Assembly: GCF_000720255.1 (NCBI RefSeq)
Contig: NZ_JOJE01000003.1
Coordinates: 248,001 to 312,000 of the forward strand
DNA length: 64,000 nucleotides
Direction: 5' to 3'
DNA from: Streptomyces griseus subsp. griseus
Lineage (GTDB): Bacteria; Actinomycetota; Actinomycetes; Streptomycetales; Streptomycetaceae
The position numbers were made by a program, and so were the translations under genes. The notes under the pieces are model-generated. The model was given only the letters and a program-made list of their open reading frames with translations. It did not search any database and was not told where the DNA came from. How positions within the stretch are numbered: the stretch's first letter is position 1; each line of letters begins with the position of its first letter. This document shows positions 8,690 to 19,579 of this stretch, one piece after another.

Positions 8690-8700
8690 GCAAGAGCGTA
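8666..8700. promoter_or_regulatory. Compact bidirectional leaderless promoter with shared CATG start
   Basis: AGTAGCGCTACT (8666-8677) is a perfect 12-bp palindrome. TACTCT (8674-8679) is a -10 element for the rightward gene and AGCGTA (8695-8700, TACGCT on the minus strand) for the leftward gene. Both initiation codons lie in CATG at 8687-8690, so the two genes start one base apart in opposite directions with no room for leaders. Confidence 0.7.
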
Positions 8701-10139
8701 GCAGTGTGGGTGAGCTGGTGGAACAGCTGCGACGAGAGCTGGACCGCTACTCGCCCGGTGGAAAGCTGCCATCGAGCCGGGTACTGGTGGAGCGGTTTCG
8801 GGTGAGTCCCGTGACCGTCTCGCGGGCGCTGGCGCAACTGGTCGCGGAGGGGCTGGTGGTGACCCGGCCCGGCGCCGGTGCGTTCCGGGCCCGGCCCCGG
8901 CCGGCGAGTGCCCCCGCGGGGGACACTTCCTGGCAGGAGGTCGCGCTCACCGCGGACGGCGCCGCCGACCTGGTACCGCGCACCGTCGACGCCTCCGGGG
9001 TGACCGTCTCGCTCGCGGCCCCGCCCCCCGGGGTCGTCGAGTTCAACGGCGGCTATCTGCACCCCTCGTTGCAGCCCGAGCGGGCGATGTCCGCGGCCCT
9101 GGCGCGGGCGGGGCGCCGGCCCGGCGCGTGGGGGCGGCCCCCGCTGGAGGGGCTGCCGGAGCTGCGGGAGTGGTTCGCGCGCGGCATCGGCGGAGCCGTG
9201 ACCGCGGCGGAGGTGCTGGTCACCGCGGGCGGACAGTCGGCCCTGACCACGGCGCTCAGGGCGGTGGCGCCGCCCGGCGCGCGCGTCCTCGTCGAGTCGC
9301 CGACCTACCCCGGCATGCTGGCGATCGCCCGGTCGGCGGGCCTGCGCCCGGTGCCCGTGCCGGTCGACGCGGACGGTGTGCGGCCCGCGCTGCTCGCCGA
9401 CGCGTTCCGGGCCACCGGCGCCCGGGTCTTCGTCTGCCAGCCGCTCTTCCAGAACCCGACCGGTGCCGTCCTCGCCCCCGAGCGGCGCGCCGAGGTGCTG
9501 CGGATCGCGCGTGAGGCGGGCGCGTTCGTCATCGAGGACGACTTCGTACGACGGCTCGTGCACGAGGACGCGGGGCAATTGCCGCGGCCGCTCGCCGCCG
9601 ACGACCCCGACGGAGTCGTCGTGCACGTCAACTCGCTCACGAAGGCGACCTCGCCCAGTTTCCGGGTGAGCGCCCTGGCCGCCCGCGGTCCGGTCCTGGA
9701 ACGGCTGCGCGCCATCCAGGTCGTCGACACCTTCTTCGTCCCCCGCCCGCTCCAGGAGGCGGCGCTCGAACTCGTCGGCTCGCCCGCCTGGCCCCGCCAT
9801 CTCCGGTCTCTCTCCGCAGAGTTGAAGGCTCGCCGGGACACCCTGACGACCACCCTGCGCCTGGAGCTCCCCGAACTCGCCCTCCCGCACGTCCCGTCCG
9901 GCGGCTACCACCTGTGGCTGCGCCTGCCCGACGGAACGGACGAGAGCGCCCTCACGGCCGCCGCCCTGCGCGCGGGTGTCGCGCTCACCCCCGGCCGCCC
10001 CTACTTCAGCGCCGAAGCCCCGGCCGGCCACCTCCGGCTGAGCTTCGCGGCGGTCGCGGGGGCGGGGGAGATCGCGGAGGGGGTACGCAGACTGCGTACG
10101 GCCTGCGACGAGGTGCTCCCGGGAAACCGTTCGACATGA
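8688..10139 (+). CDS. MocR-family (GntR wHTH plus aminotransferase) transcriptional regulator
   Basis: 483 residues. The N-terminal winged helix-turn-helix (about 1-70) reads LPSSRVLVERFRVSPVTVSR, then RALAQLVAEGLVVTRPGAGA, the GntR signature. The C-terminal ~370 residues have the fold-type I aminotransferase form: TAGGQSALTTALRAV, QPLFQNPTGAVL, IEDDFVRRLVHE, and the PLP-binding Lys319 in NSLTKATSPSFRVSA. MocR proteins sense PLP or aldimines of amino compounds. The longer open frame upstream runs antisense through the EamA gene and is not used. The start is at 8688, inside the shared CATG, with a -10 at 8674-8679, implying a leaderless message. Confidence 0.9.
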   Translation: MQERSSVGELVEQLRRELDRYSPGGKLPSSRVLVERFRVSPVTVSRALAQLVAEGLVVTRPGAGAFRARPRPASAPAGDTSWQEVALTADGAADLVPRTVDASGVTVSLAAPPPGVVEFNGGYLHPSLQPERAMSAALARAGRRPGAWGRPPLEGLPELREWFARGIGGAVTAAEVLVTAGGQSALTTALRAVAPPGARVLVESPTYPGMLAIARSAGLRPVPVPVDADGVRPALLADAFRATGARVFVCQPLFQNPTGAVLAPERRAEVLRIAREAGAFVIEDDFVRRLVHEDAGQLPRPLAADDPDGVVVHVNSLTKATSPSFRVSALAARGPVLERLRAIQVVDTFFVPRPLQEAALELVGSPAWPRHLRSLSAELKARRDTLTTTLRLELPELALPHVPSGGYHLWLRLPDGTDESALTAAALRAGVALTPGRPYFSAEAPAGHLRLSFAAVAGAGEIAEGVRRLRTACDEVLPGNRST

Positions 10140-10166
10140 AGGCGCCGCCGCTGTGAGGATCCCGCC

Positions 10167-10604
10167 ATGACGGACACCCCGAGCCTCGCCGACGGCTACG
10201 AGATCTCCACCGACCCCGCCCGCGTCGACGTCGAGCGCGTGCACCGCTGGCTGTCGACCGACGCGTACTGGGCGATCGGGCGGACCAGGGAGAAGCAGGA
10301 GCGGGCGATCGCCGGGTCGCTCAACTTCGGGGTGTACGACACGGCTTCGGGGGATCAGGTCGCGTATGCGCGGGTCGTGACCGATCAGGCCACGTTCGCC
10401 TGGCTCTGCGACGTCTACGTGGATCCGTCCGTGCGGGGCAAGGGGATCGGGACGGCGCTGGTCGAGGCGGTGCGCGCGCACCTGCTGCCGTACGGGCTGC
10501 GGCGCGTCCTGCTCGCCACCGCGGACGCGCACGGGGTCTACGAGAAGGTCGGCTTCCGGCCGCTCGTGGAACCCGACCGGTGGATGGCGCTCGTTTTCGA
10601 GTGA
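10167..10604 (+). CDS. GNAT-family N-acetyltransferase
   Basis: 145 residues. The core motif A is clear, CDVYVDPSVRGKGIGTALVE, with the R/Q-x-x-G-x-G/A acetyl-CoA loop, followed by motif B LLATADAHGVYEKVGF. The compact form resembles the YjdJ/AlgP-like GNATs. Start ATG 10167 has GAGG at 10156-10159. It follows the MocR gene by 27 bases and could be cotranscribed with it, which would tie its substrate to the EamA/MocR pair, but that is inference. Confidence 0.88.
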   Translation: MTDTPSLADGYEISTDPARVDVERVHRWLSTDAYWAIGRTREKQERAIAGSLNFGVYDTASGDQVAYARVVTDQATFAWLCDVYVDPSVRGKGIGTALVEAVRAHLLPYGLRRVLLATADAHGVYEKVGFRPLVEPDRWMALVFE

Positions 10605-10657
10605 CTTGCCCCGACCCGTGCGCACCTGTCGGCAGGCTTTGCCGCACCCTTCACAAC

Positions 10658-10682
10658 TCGCAGGTAATAGCTCTTGACCTGC
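10658..10682 (+). promoter_or_regulatory. Inverted repeat over a -35 element
   Basis: CGCAGGT (10658-10664) and ACCTGCG (10676-10682) form a 7-bp inverted repeat with an 11-base spacer. It overlaps TTGACC (10673-10678), a -35 element positioned 31 bases before the next start codon. It is an operator candidate. Confidence 0.4.
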
Positions 10683-10708
10683 GCACTCTCGCGGCTCACC
10701 ATCGCCGC

Positions 10709-11302
10709 ATGTCGCTTCGGGTCACGTTCGTCGCCGCCGCGCGCAGCTCCCCGCTGCTCGCGGAGCGTTTCGAGGACGACCGGCCGTTGGACCAGGCCGG
10801 CTGGGACGAGGTGCAGCGCGTCGCCGGTGGGCTGCTGCTCCTCGCGGTCGCCGAGCTGCGCTACTGCTCGCCGACCCCGCGCAGCCGTGCCACCGGCGAC
10901 GCCCTCGGTTACGCCCCGCTCGTGCAGCCCGCTCTGCGGGACTGCGACATGGGACGCTGGCGCGGGCTGACGCTGGGTGAGGCGATGGCCCGGGAGCCGG
11001 AGGCGGTGGACGCCTGGCTCGCCGACCCGCGCGCCACTCCGCACGGCGGCGAGTCGCTGCTGGCCTTCATCAGCCGGGTGGGTGGCTGGCTCGACACCCG
11101 GCCCGTCGAGGACGGTGGTCGCGTCGTCGCGGTGGCGGAGCCCTCGGTGATCCGGGCCGCCCTGGTCTACGCCCTCAAGGCGCCCCCGTCCACGTACTGG
11201 AACATCGACGTCCGCCCCCTGTCGACGACCACCGTCACGGGCCGGGCGGGTCGCTGGAACCTCCGCTTCGACGGCGCGTCCGCTCAGCCCTCACGGGCGT
11301 GA
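10709..11302 (+). CDS. Histidine-phosphatase-fold protein lacking the catalytic histidines
   Basis: 197 residues from ATG 10709. The overall pattern is that of the histidine phosphatase (phosphoglycerate mutase-like) family: N-terminal strand, LDQAGWDEVQRVA, YCSPTPRSRATGDALG, CDMGRWRGLTLGEAM, THGGES-like PHGGESLLAF and the final strand VAVAEPSVIRAALVYAL. The N-terminal RHG triad is replaced by A9-A10-A11 before Arg12, and the second catalytic His (normally SHGGVIR) is replaced in AEPSVIR. It is probably a pseudo-enzyme or binding protein. Expression may start from the promoter with the palindrome at 10658-10682, giving a nearly leaderless message. Confidence 0.75.
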   Translation: MSLRVTFVAAARSSPLLAERFEDDRPLDQAGWDEVQRVAGGLLLLAVAELRYCSPTPRSRATGDALGYAPLVQPALRDCDMGRWRGLTLGEAMAREPEAVDAWLADPRATPHGGESLLAFISRVGGWLDTRPVEDGGRVVAVAEPSVIRAALVYALKAPPSTYWNIDVRPLSTTTVTGRAGRWNLRFDGASAQPSRA

Positions 11303-11315
11303 GACGGGGCCCTGA

Positions 11316-11762
11316 TCAGCCCTCGCGGGCGTAGTCCGTGGTCAGGACCAGGTCCTTCGCCGGGCCGCCCACCCGCCACACGGACCGCCAGTGGTCCGCG
11401 TCCCGGACGGCGAACTCGCCCCGGTAGAGGTCGGCGGCGCAGGGGTGGTCGGTGACGTGCCGCCCGGACGTCAGGTCCAGGTCGTGGAAGGGGCGCCCGT
11501 CCAAGAAGCGGACGTCCGCGGTGCCGGGCGTCGGGCCGGGCAGGAAGCGCAGGGTCCGCTCGGCGGGCCGCGCCACGCCTTGCCAGACGAAAGTTCCGGA
11601 CTCCTTGTGCAGGAGACCGCCTTCGGAGTCGAGCGGGCTGAAAACCGTGGTCCCCTCGAACCGGCCGGCGTCCCCACTCGCGAGGTCCCGCACCGTCCGT
11701 TCGACCCGCCAACTCCCCTTCAGGTACGCGAGAACGTCGGGAACTGACCTGAACTTGCCCAT
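11316..11762 (-). CDS. DUF6314-like conserved protein
   Basis: 148 residues from ATG 11762, with GGAGG 12 bases upstream; longer versions upstream run into the divergent gene's regulatory region. MGKFRSVPDVLAYLKGSWRV opens the protein. The rest is mainly beta (ESGTFVWQG, LYRGEFAVRDADHWRSVWRV), as in a small lipocalin-like barrel, with the pattern of the DUF6314 family. Function is unknown. It ends 13 bases from the convergent phosphatase-like gene. Confidence 0.65.
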   Translation of the reverse strand: MGKFRSVPDVLAYLKGSWRVERTVRDLASGDAGRFEGTTVFSPLDSEGGLLHKESGTFVWQGVARPAERTLRFLPGPTPGTADVRFLDGRPFHDLDLTSGRHVTDHPCAADLYRGEFAVRDADHWRSVWRVGGPAKDLVLTTDYAREG

Positions 11763-11833
11763 CCCGTACCGCCCTCCGTCGCATCCGTTGCCGCCCGCCC
11801 ATTGACGTGCCCCTGCCCCCTCCCTATCTTGCC

Positions 11834-11868
11834 GTTCGAAGTGCTGATCAAGGTCCGATATTTCGAAC
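11834..11868 (+). promoter_or_regulatory. Operator-like inverted repeat upstream of arabinofuranosidase
   Basis: GTTCGAA (11834-11840) and TTCGAAC (11862-11868) are inverted copies spaced by 21 bases, centred about 65 bases before the GH51 start. The spacing of two turns suits a dimeric or looped repressor site. Confidence 0.35.
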
Positions 11869-11917
11869 AATGACATCCCAGCGACATTCAGCGACACAAC
11901 TGAGCCGCGGAGTATCC

Positions 11918-14407
11918 ATGTCACGCAGCACCACCCCCACTCGCTGGAGACTCGGTCTCACGGCCACAGCCGTCCTGGCGGCCACGGCCCTGATCCCGGT
12001 CCCGGCACACGCCGACTCCGTCACCGACTACGCCATCACGGTCGACCCCACCGCCAAGGGCGCGAAGATCGACGACACGATGTACGGCGTCTTCTTCGAG
12101 GACATCAACCGCGCGGCCGACGGCGGTCTCTACGCCGAGCTCGTGCAGAACCGATCCTTCGAGTACTCCACCGTCGACAACAGGTCATACACCCCGCTGA
12201 CCTCCTGGACGGTCGACGGCACCGCCCAGGTCGTGAACGACGACGGCCGCCTGGGCGACCGCAACCGCACCTACCTTTCCCTGGGCGCCGCCTCCGCCGT
12301 GACGAACGCCGGCTACAACACCGGCATCCACGTCGAACAGGGCAAGAAGTACGACTTCTCGGTGTGGGCGCGCGCCACGAGCGGCACGACCCTGACCGTC
12401 TCGCTCCAGGACGCCGATGGCACGCTGGCCACGGCCCGCAAGGTGGCCGTGCGCACGGGCGGCTGGGCGAAGTACCGGGCGTCCCTCACCGCCACCCGCA
12501 CCAGCAGCAACGGCCGCCTGACCGTCGCCTCCTCCGCCGCGACCGCCCTCGACATGGTGTCCCTGTTCCCACGCGACACCTACAAGAACGAGCCCAACGG
12601 TCTGCGCAAGGACCTCGCCGAGAAGATCGCCGCCCTGCACCCGGGCTTCGTGCGCTTCCCCGGCGGCTGCCTGGTCAACACCGGCTCCATGCAGGACTAC
12701 AGCGAGGCCTCAGGCTGGCAACGCGCCCGGTCCTACCAGTGGAAGGACACCATCGGACCGGTCGAGCAGCGCGCCACCAACTCCAACTTCTGGGGATACA
12801 ACCAGAGTTACGGCCTCGGCTACTACGAGTACTTCCGCCTCTCCGAGGACATCGGCGCGATGCCGCTGCCCGTCGTCCCGGCGCTGGTCACCGGCTGCGG
12901 CCAGAACAAGGCCGTCGACGACGAGGCGCTGCTCAAGCGGCACATCCAGGACACCCTGGACCTCATCGAGTTCGCCAACGGCCCGGTGACCTCGACCTGG
13001 GGCAAGAAGCGCGCCTCGATGGGCCACCCCAAGCCGTTCCACCTCACCCACATCGAGGTGGGCAACGAGGAGAACCTGCCCAACGAGTTCTTCGCCCGCT
13101 TCAAGCAGTTCCGGGCGGCCGTCGAGGCCAAGTACCCGAACATCACCGTCGTCTCCAACTCCGGCCCGGACGACGCCGGGTCGACCTTCGACACCGCTTG
13201 GCAGCTCAACCGGGACGCCAAGGTGGGCATGGTCGACGAGCACTACTACAACAGCCCGCAGTGGTTCCTCCAGAACAACAACCGCTACGACTCCTACGAC
13301 CGCGGCGGCCCCAAGGTCTTCCTCGGCGAGTACGCCTCCCAGGGCAACGCCTTCAAGAACGGCCTGGCCGAAGCCGCGTTCATGACCGGCCTGGAGCGCA
13401 ACGCGGACGTCGTCAAACTCGCCTCCTACGCCCCGTTGTTCGCCAACGAGGACTATGTGCAGTGGCGCCCCGACCTGATCTGGTTCAACAACCACGCCGC
13501 CTGGAACTCGGCCAACTACGAGGTCCAGAAGCTGTTCATGAACAACGTCGGCGACCGGGTGGTCCCCTCGACGGCCACCGGTACCCCGGCTCTCCAGGGT
13601 CCGATCACGGGCGCCGTCGGCCTGTCCACCTGGGCGACCAGTGCCGCGTACGACGACGTGAAGGTCACGGACGCGGACGGGAAGACGCTGCTCGGCGACG
13701 ACTTCTCCGGTGACCCCACGCAGTGGACGCACACCGGGGGCGGCAGCTGGAGCGTCCAGGACGGGCAGTACGTGCAGACCGACGGGGCCGCCGAGAACAC
13801 CATGGTCTCGGCCGGTGACCCGGCCTGGCACGACTACGACCTGCATGTGAAGGCCACCAAGAAGTCCGGCAAGGAGGGCTTCCTCGTCGCCTTCGGCGTC
13901 AAGGACACCGGCAACTACTACTGGTGGAACCTGGGCGGCTGGAACAACACCCAGAGCGCCGTCGAGCAGGCCGTGGACGGCGGAAAGTCGACGCTCGTCT
14001 CCAAGGCCGGGTCGGTCGAGACGGGCCGCGCCTACGACATCGACATCAAGGTGCGCGGCCGCCAGGTGACCCTCTACCTCGACGGCAAGGAGTGGGGCAG
14101 CTTCACCGACGACAAGCCGGCCGAGCCGTTCCGCCAGGTCGTCACCAAGGACAAGAGGTCCGGCGAGCTGATCGTCAAGGTCGTCAACGCGCAGGACTCC
14201 GCCGCCCGCACCGCGATCGACCTGGGCGGCGCCAGGGTCTCCTCCAAGGCCCGGGTGACCACGCTGGCCGCCGCGCCGGGCGCCGTGAACAGCGAGACCG
14301 ATACACCGGTCGCGCCCGTCTCCTCGACCCTCACCGGGGTCGCCGACCGGTTCACGCACACCTTCCCGGCGAACTCGATCACCTTCCTCCGCATCAAGCA
14401 GAGGTAG
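11918..14407 (+). CDS. Secreted alpha-L-arabinofuranosidase (GH51) with C-terminal lectin-like domain
   Basis: 829 residues from ATG 11918 (GGAG at 11909-11912). A Sec signal peptide runs to about residue 33 (LGLTATAVLAATALIPVPAH, then AD). The enzyme then follows GH51 order: GVFFEDINRAADGGLYAELV, a carbohydrate-binding-like insert (80-200), FPGGCLVNTGSMQDYSE, the acid/base Glu384 in HIEVGNEENLP, and the nucleophile Glu471 in VFLGEYAS. From about 590 to 760 an LamG/DUF1080-like beta-sandwich (GDDFSGDPTQWTHTGGGSW) is inserted before the family's terminal beta domain. It should release arabinose from plant arabinan or arabinoxylan outside the cell. Confidence 0.93.
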   Translation: MSRSTTPTRWRLGLTATAVLAATALIPVPAHADSVTDYAITVDPTAKGAKIDDTMYGVFFEDINRAADGGLYAELVQNRSFEYSTVDNRSYTPLTSWTVDGTAQVVNDDGRLGDRNRTYLSLGAASAVTNAGYNTGIHVEQGKKYDFSVWARATSGTTLTVSLQDADGTLATARKVAVRTGGWAKYRASLTATRTSSNGRLTVASSAATALDMVSLFPRDTYKNEPNGLRKDLAEKIAALHPGFVRFPGGCLVNTGSMQDYSEASGWQRARSYQWKDTIGPVEQRATNSNFWGYNQSYGLGYYEYFRLSEDIGAMPLPVVPALVTGCGQNKAVDDEALLKRHIQDTLDLIEFANGPVTSTWGKKRASMGHPKPFHLTHIEVGNEENLPNEFFARFKQFRAAVEAKYPNITVVSNSGPDDAGSTFDTAWQLNRDAKVGMVDEHYYNSPQWFLQNNNRYDSYDRGGPKVFLGEYASQGNAFKNGLAEAAFMTGLERNADVVKLASYAPLFANEDYVQWRPDLIWFNNHAAWNSANYEVQKLFMNNVGDRVVPSTATGTPALQGPITGAVGLSTWATSAAYDDVKVTDADGKTLLGDDFSGDPTQWTHTGGGSWSVQDGQYVQTDGAAENTMVSAGDPAWHDYDLHVKATKKSGKEGFLVAFGVKDTGNYYWWNLGGWNNTQSAVEQAVDGGKSTLVSKAGSVETGRAYDIDIKVRGRQVTLYLDGKEWGSFTDDKPAEPFRQVVTKDKRSGELIVKVVNAQDSAARTAIDLGGARVSSKARVTTLAAAPGAVNSETDTPVAPVSSTLTGVADRFTHTFPANSITFLRIKQR

Positions 14408-14415
14408 CCGGACGT

Positions 14416-14455
14416 CCGGGCGGGCGTGGGTGACTCCTTCCCCACGCCCGCCCGG
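14416..14455 (+). terminator. Terminator after arabinofuranosidase
   Basis: A perfect 15-bp stem (14416-14430 with 14441-14455) and 10-nt loop, 8 bases past the stop. Confidence 0.85.
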
Positions 14456-14596
14456 CACCAACGCACCGCCATTTCTCGGTCCTCCCGCGGGACACGTTTC
14501 GGAATTCCTCCCGTCACTTTCCCGGGACGGCACAACCGTCCGGAAGAAACGCTCGTCTAAGTCGGCGAAATCGACCGAGGACGGGGGACTCCCGAA

Positions 14597-17329
14597 ATGC
14601 CTGGCCCGATCCTGCCTCTCTCCGAATTCCGTGGACGTGGCAATCCCCGGCATCCGGCCGCCCTGCTGGCCGCGGCCCTCACCGTCACCGTGTTCTGCGC
14701 CGCCGACGTCGTCGCCCGCAGCTACCCCTTCGGCCCGCGCACCCGGAGCGTCAACGACCTGGGCAACCAGTACGTGCCGTTCCACGCCCACCTCTGGGAC
14801 CTGCTGCACGGCAGGGCCGACGGGGGACTCCTCGTCAACTGGCAGTCCGGGTTCGGCGGGAGTTTCCTGCCCGACCTCGGCACCTACCTGACCAGCCCGT
14901 TCGCCCTGCTCGTGGCGGTGTTCCCGCGGGACGAGATCGACCTCGCGGTGTACGTGATCACGCTGCTGAAGACGGCGACCGCGGGCGCCGTCATGGCCCG
15001 GCTGCTGCTCACTCTGCGTCCGGGCCGCTGGTGGGCCGCGGGACTGCTCGGCGCCTCCTACGCGCTGTGCGGCTGGAGCGTGGCGGACGCCGCCTACAAC
15101 CCGATGTGGCTCGACGGCCTGATCGCACTGCCCCTGCTGTGCCTGGTCGGCGAGTGGATCCTGCACGGACGGCGCCGCGTCCTGGGCGTGCTGGTCGTGA
15201 CCCTCGTCTGGATCGCCAACTTCTACACCGCGTACATGGCCACCCTCGGCGCCGGTCTGGTGATGGCCCTCCGGCTGCTGCTCGCCCGTCCGTCCCGCCG
15301 GCAGGCGCTCGCGGCGGCGGGACGGGCCGCACTGACCGTCACCCTGGGCGTGGGCCTGGCCGCACCGCTGGTCGCGGTGGTCTACTTCGGCAGCGAGCAC
15401 GCCTCCCCCGGCCGCTTCCGGGGCTTCGTCCCGGTGACGGGACAGGACCTGCTGGCCCGCCTGCTGCCGACGACGTACGGCTTCGGCAGCCCGGGCGTGT
15501 ACGTGGGCATGACGGCGCTGCTGCTCGCCCTGGCCCTGCCGTTCCACCGGGCGGTGCCCCGGCGGGTGCGCGCCGCCTGGACGCTGCTCGTGACCGCCAT
15601 GGTGCTGTCGATGCAGTGGGCGCCGACCCAGCTGGCCTGGCACGCCTTCGCCACCCCCCAGGGCAGCTCGTACCGGCAGACCTTCGTCCTGTGCGGGCTG
15701 CTGGTGATCGCCGCCTGGTACGCGCTCTCCTACGGCCCGCCCGACCGGCGGGCGCTGGGCGCGGCGGGTGCGCTGCTGGCGCTGATCACCGCCGTCGCGA
15801 GCCGGAGCGACCTGGTACGCCCCTTCACCTGGCCCGTGCTGCTGCTCGCCGCCACCGGCGCGCTGGCCGGGCTGGCCCTGCTCGGCCGCACGGACGCCGG
15901 GCCGCTCCTGCGGGGCGTCCGCCACACCACGCCGGCCGTGATCGCCGTGACGCTGCTCGTCGGGGCGCAGCTCGGCGAGGCCACCGCGACCTCCGCCGTG
16001 GCCACCCGCACGCGGTTCGGGCACATGGACGACTACGCGCCCTGGGGCGAGCGGCAGCAACGGCAGGCCCGCGCTGTCGACGAGGCCGACGGCTGGCCCC
16101 GGTACCGCACGGACCCGGGCCGGGAGCAGACCGTCGCCAACGACCCGCTGGTGGTGGGCGGCCAGGGCGCCCAGTACTACAGCAGCCACACCTCCGACAT
16201 CCTCAGCCGTACGCTGCCCGCCCTCGGCGGCGGGTGGACCTCGCGGGGCCGGAACCTGCAGAGCCTGGACAACGCCGTGACGGACGTGATCTTCTCCGTC
16301 GGCGCCCGGGTGCACTCACCGCCGGACCCGCACCAGGGCTGGTTCCCACAGGACGGCAGCCAGGTGACCGTGACCCGGCAGGACGTGCCACCGCTGGTGA
16401 CGGTCCGGCCGTCCGGCACTCCCTCCCACGCGCGCGCGTCCGGTTTCGGACCGTCGCCCTACCGCAACCAGGAGCTGCTGCTGGGCGCCCGCGTCTACGA
16501 CGTACCCCGGCTCACGGTCCGCACGAGCGCCGGCCGGCAGCCGTCCCGCAGCGGGGACGAGCGGCCCGGCCTGCGTATCGGCACCCTTGCTCCCGGCGCG
16601 GTGCGGCAGCCGACGATCACCGCCCGCTGCCCGGCCGGCAGTGAGGTGTACCTCTGGGCGCCCTACTTCTCGGGGACGGCGCGGGTCGCCGGAGACGTGC
16701 GGGGGCCGACCGGACGGTTCCGTTCCGACCGGGGCACCAAGATCGCCGCGATGCAGCGGCTCGGCAGGGTTCCGGCCTCCGGCGGTCTGCGGATCGAGCT
16801 GTACCCGGACCGCACGGGGCTCGTGCCGGACGGGGCGGTCGGCTGCCTGGACACCGCCCGGCTGCACACCGTCACCGAACGGCTCTCGGCCACCGGCGCC
16901 ACCGACGTGTCCGTGTCCGACGGAACGATCCGGGCGAAGCTCCCCGCGGGCAGCGTGGGGACCGCCGTCGTCGCGGCGCCCCGGATCGCCGGCTGGCGCT
17001 GCGCCCTGGGCGACGCCCGGCCCGTGCCCGCCGGGGAGTACCACGGGCTGATCGCCGTGCCGCTGGACGGTTCCTCGACGAGTCTCAGGTGCGTATTCCG
17101 TCCGCCCGGTCGGCGGCTGGGCACGATTGTGGCGACTTTTTCGCTGCTCGGTCTGATTTTGTTCGCCGCCATTCCGGTGCTGCGTCGGCGCGGCGCCGTT
17201 CCCGCCGAGAAAAGTACGATCGTCGCGAGCAATGCGGAACGAGCGAAAAACCTCACCTTCATGTTTTCCTGTTGTTTTCCGAGCGTTCTTCTTTTCTCAC
17301 TTCTCGCGTACCGCACGCACGGGGGGTGA
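14597..17329 (+). CDS. YfhO-family polytopic membrane protein
   Basis: 910 residues. Twelve or so transmembrane segments fill the first ~470 residues. An extracytoplasmic domain (about 475-840) with beta-rich sequence follows, then a last membrane helix (about 845-865, LGTIVATFSLLGLILFAAIP). The N-terminal motif VNDLGNQYVPFHAHLWDLLH and NWQSGFGGSFLPDLGTYL matches the YfhO family, membrane proteins linked to glycosylation of lipoteichoic acid or other envelope glycans. The last ~45 codons (after 17195) have visibly lower GC and more A/T third positions than the rest, ending in a Phe/Cys-rich hydrophobic tail (LTFMFSCCFPSVLLFSLLAY). The start ATG has GGACGGGGGA upstream. Confidence 0.85.
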   Translation: MPGPILPLSEFRGRGNPRHPAALLAAALTVTVFCAADVVARSYPFGPRTRSVNDLGNQYVPFHAHLWDLLHGRADGGLLVNWQSGFGGSFLPDLGTYLTSPFALLVAVFPRDEIDLAVYVITLLKTATAGAVMARLLLTLRPGRWWAAGLLGASYALCGWSVADAAYNPMWLDGLIALPLLCLVGEWILHGRRRVLGVLVVTLVWIANFYTAYMATLGAGLVMALRLLLARPSRRQALAAAGRAALTVTLGVGLAAPLVAVVYFGSEHASPGRFRGFVPVTGQDLLARLLPTTYGFGSPGVYVGMTALLLALALPFHRAVPRRVRAAWTLLVTAMVLSMQWAPTQLAWHAFATPQGSSYRQTFVLCGLLVIAAWYALSYGPPDRRALGAAGALLALITAVASRSDLVRPFTWPVLLLAATGALAGLALLGRTDAGPLLRGVRHTTPAVIAVTLLVGAQLGEATATSAVATRTRFGHMDDYAPWGERQQRQARAVDEADGWPRYRTDPGREQTVANDPLVVGGQGAQYYSSHTSDILSRTLPALGGGWTSRGRNLQSLDNAVTDVIFSVGARVHSPPDPHQGWFPQDGSQVTVTRQDVPPLVTVRPSGTPSHARASGFGPSPYRNQELLLGARVYDVPRLTVRTSAGRQPSRSGDERPGLRIGTLAPGAVRQPTITARCPAGSEVYLWAPYFSGTARVAGDVRGPTGRFRSDRGTKIAAMQRLGRVPASGGLRIELYPDRTGLVPDGAVGCLDTARLHTVTERLSATGATDVSVSDGTIRAKLPAGSVGTAVVAAPRIAGWRCALGDARPVPAGEYHGLIAVPLDGSSTSLRCVFRPPGRRLGTIVATFSLLGLILFAAIPVLRRRGAVPAEKSTIVASNAERAKNLTFMFSCCFPSVLLFSLLAYRTHGG

Positions 17330-17350
17330 CCGCCCCGCGGAGCCCGTGGA

Positions 17351-19575
<2,225 letters not shown>

Positions 19576-19579
<4 letters not shown>

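Noticed and set aside
12710..16315. Open frame of 1201 codons on the minus strand
   Set aside because: It runs antisense to the clearly recognisable GH51 and YfhO-like genes; high-GC codon use leaves the opposite strand free of stops. Its product has no family-like motif.
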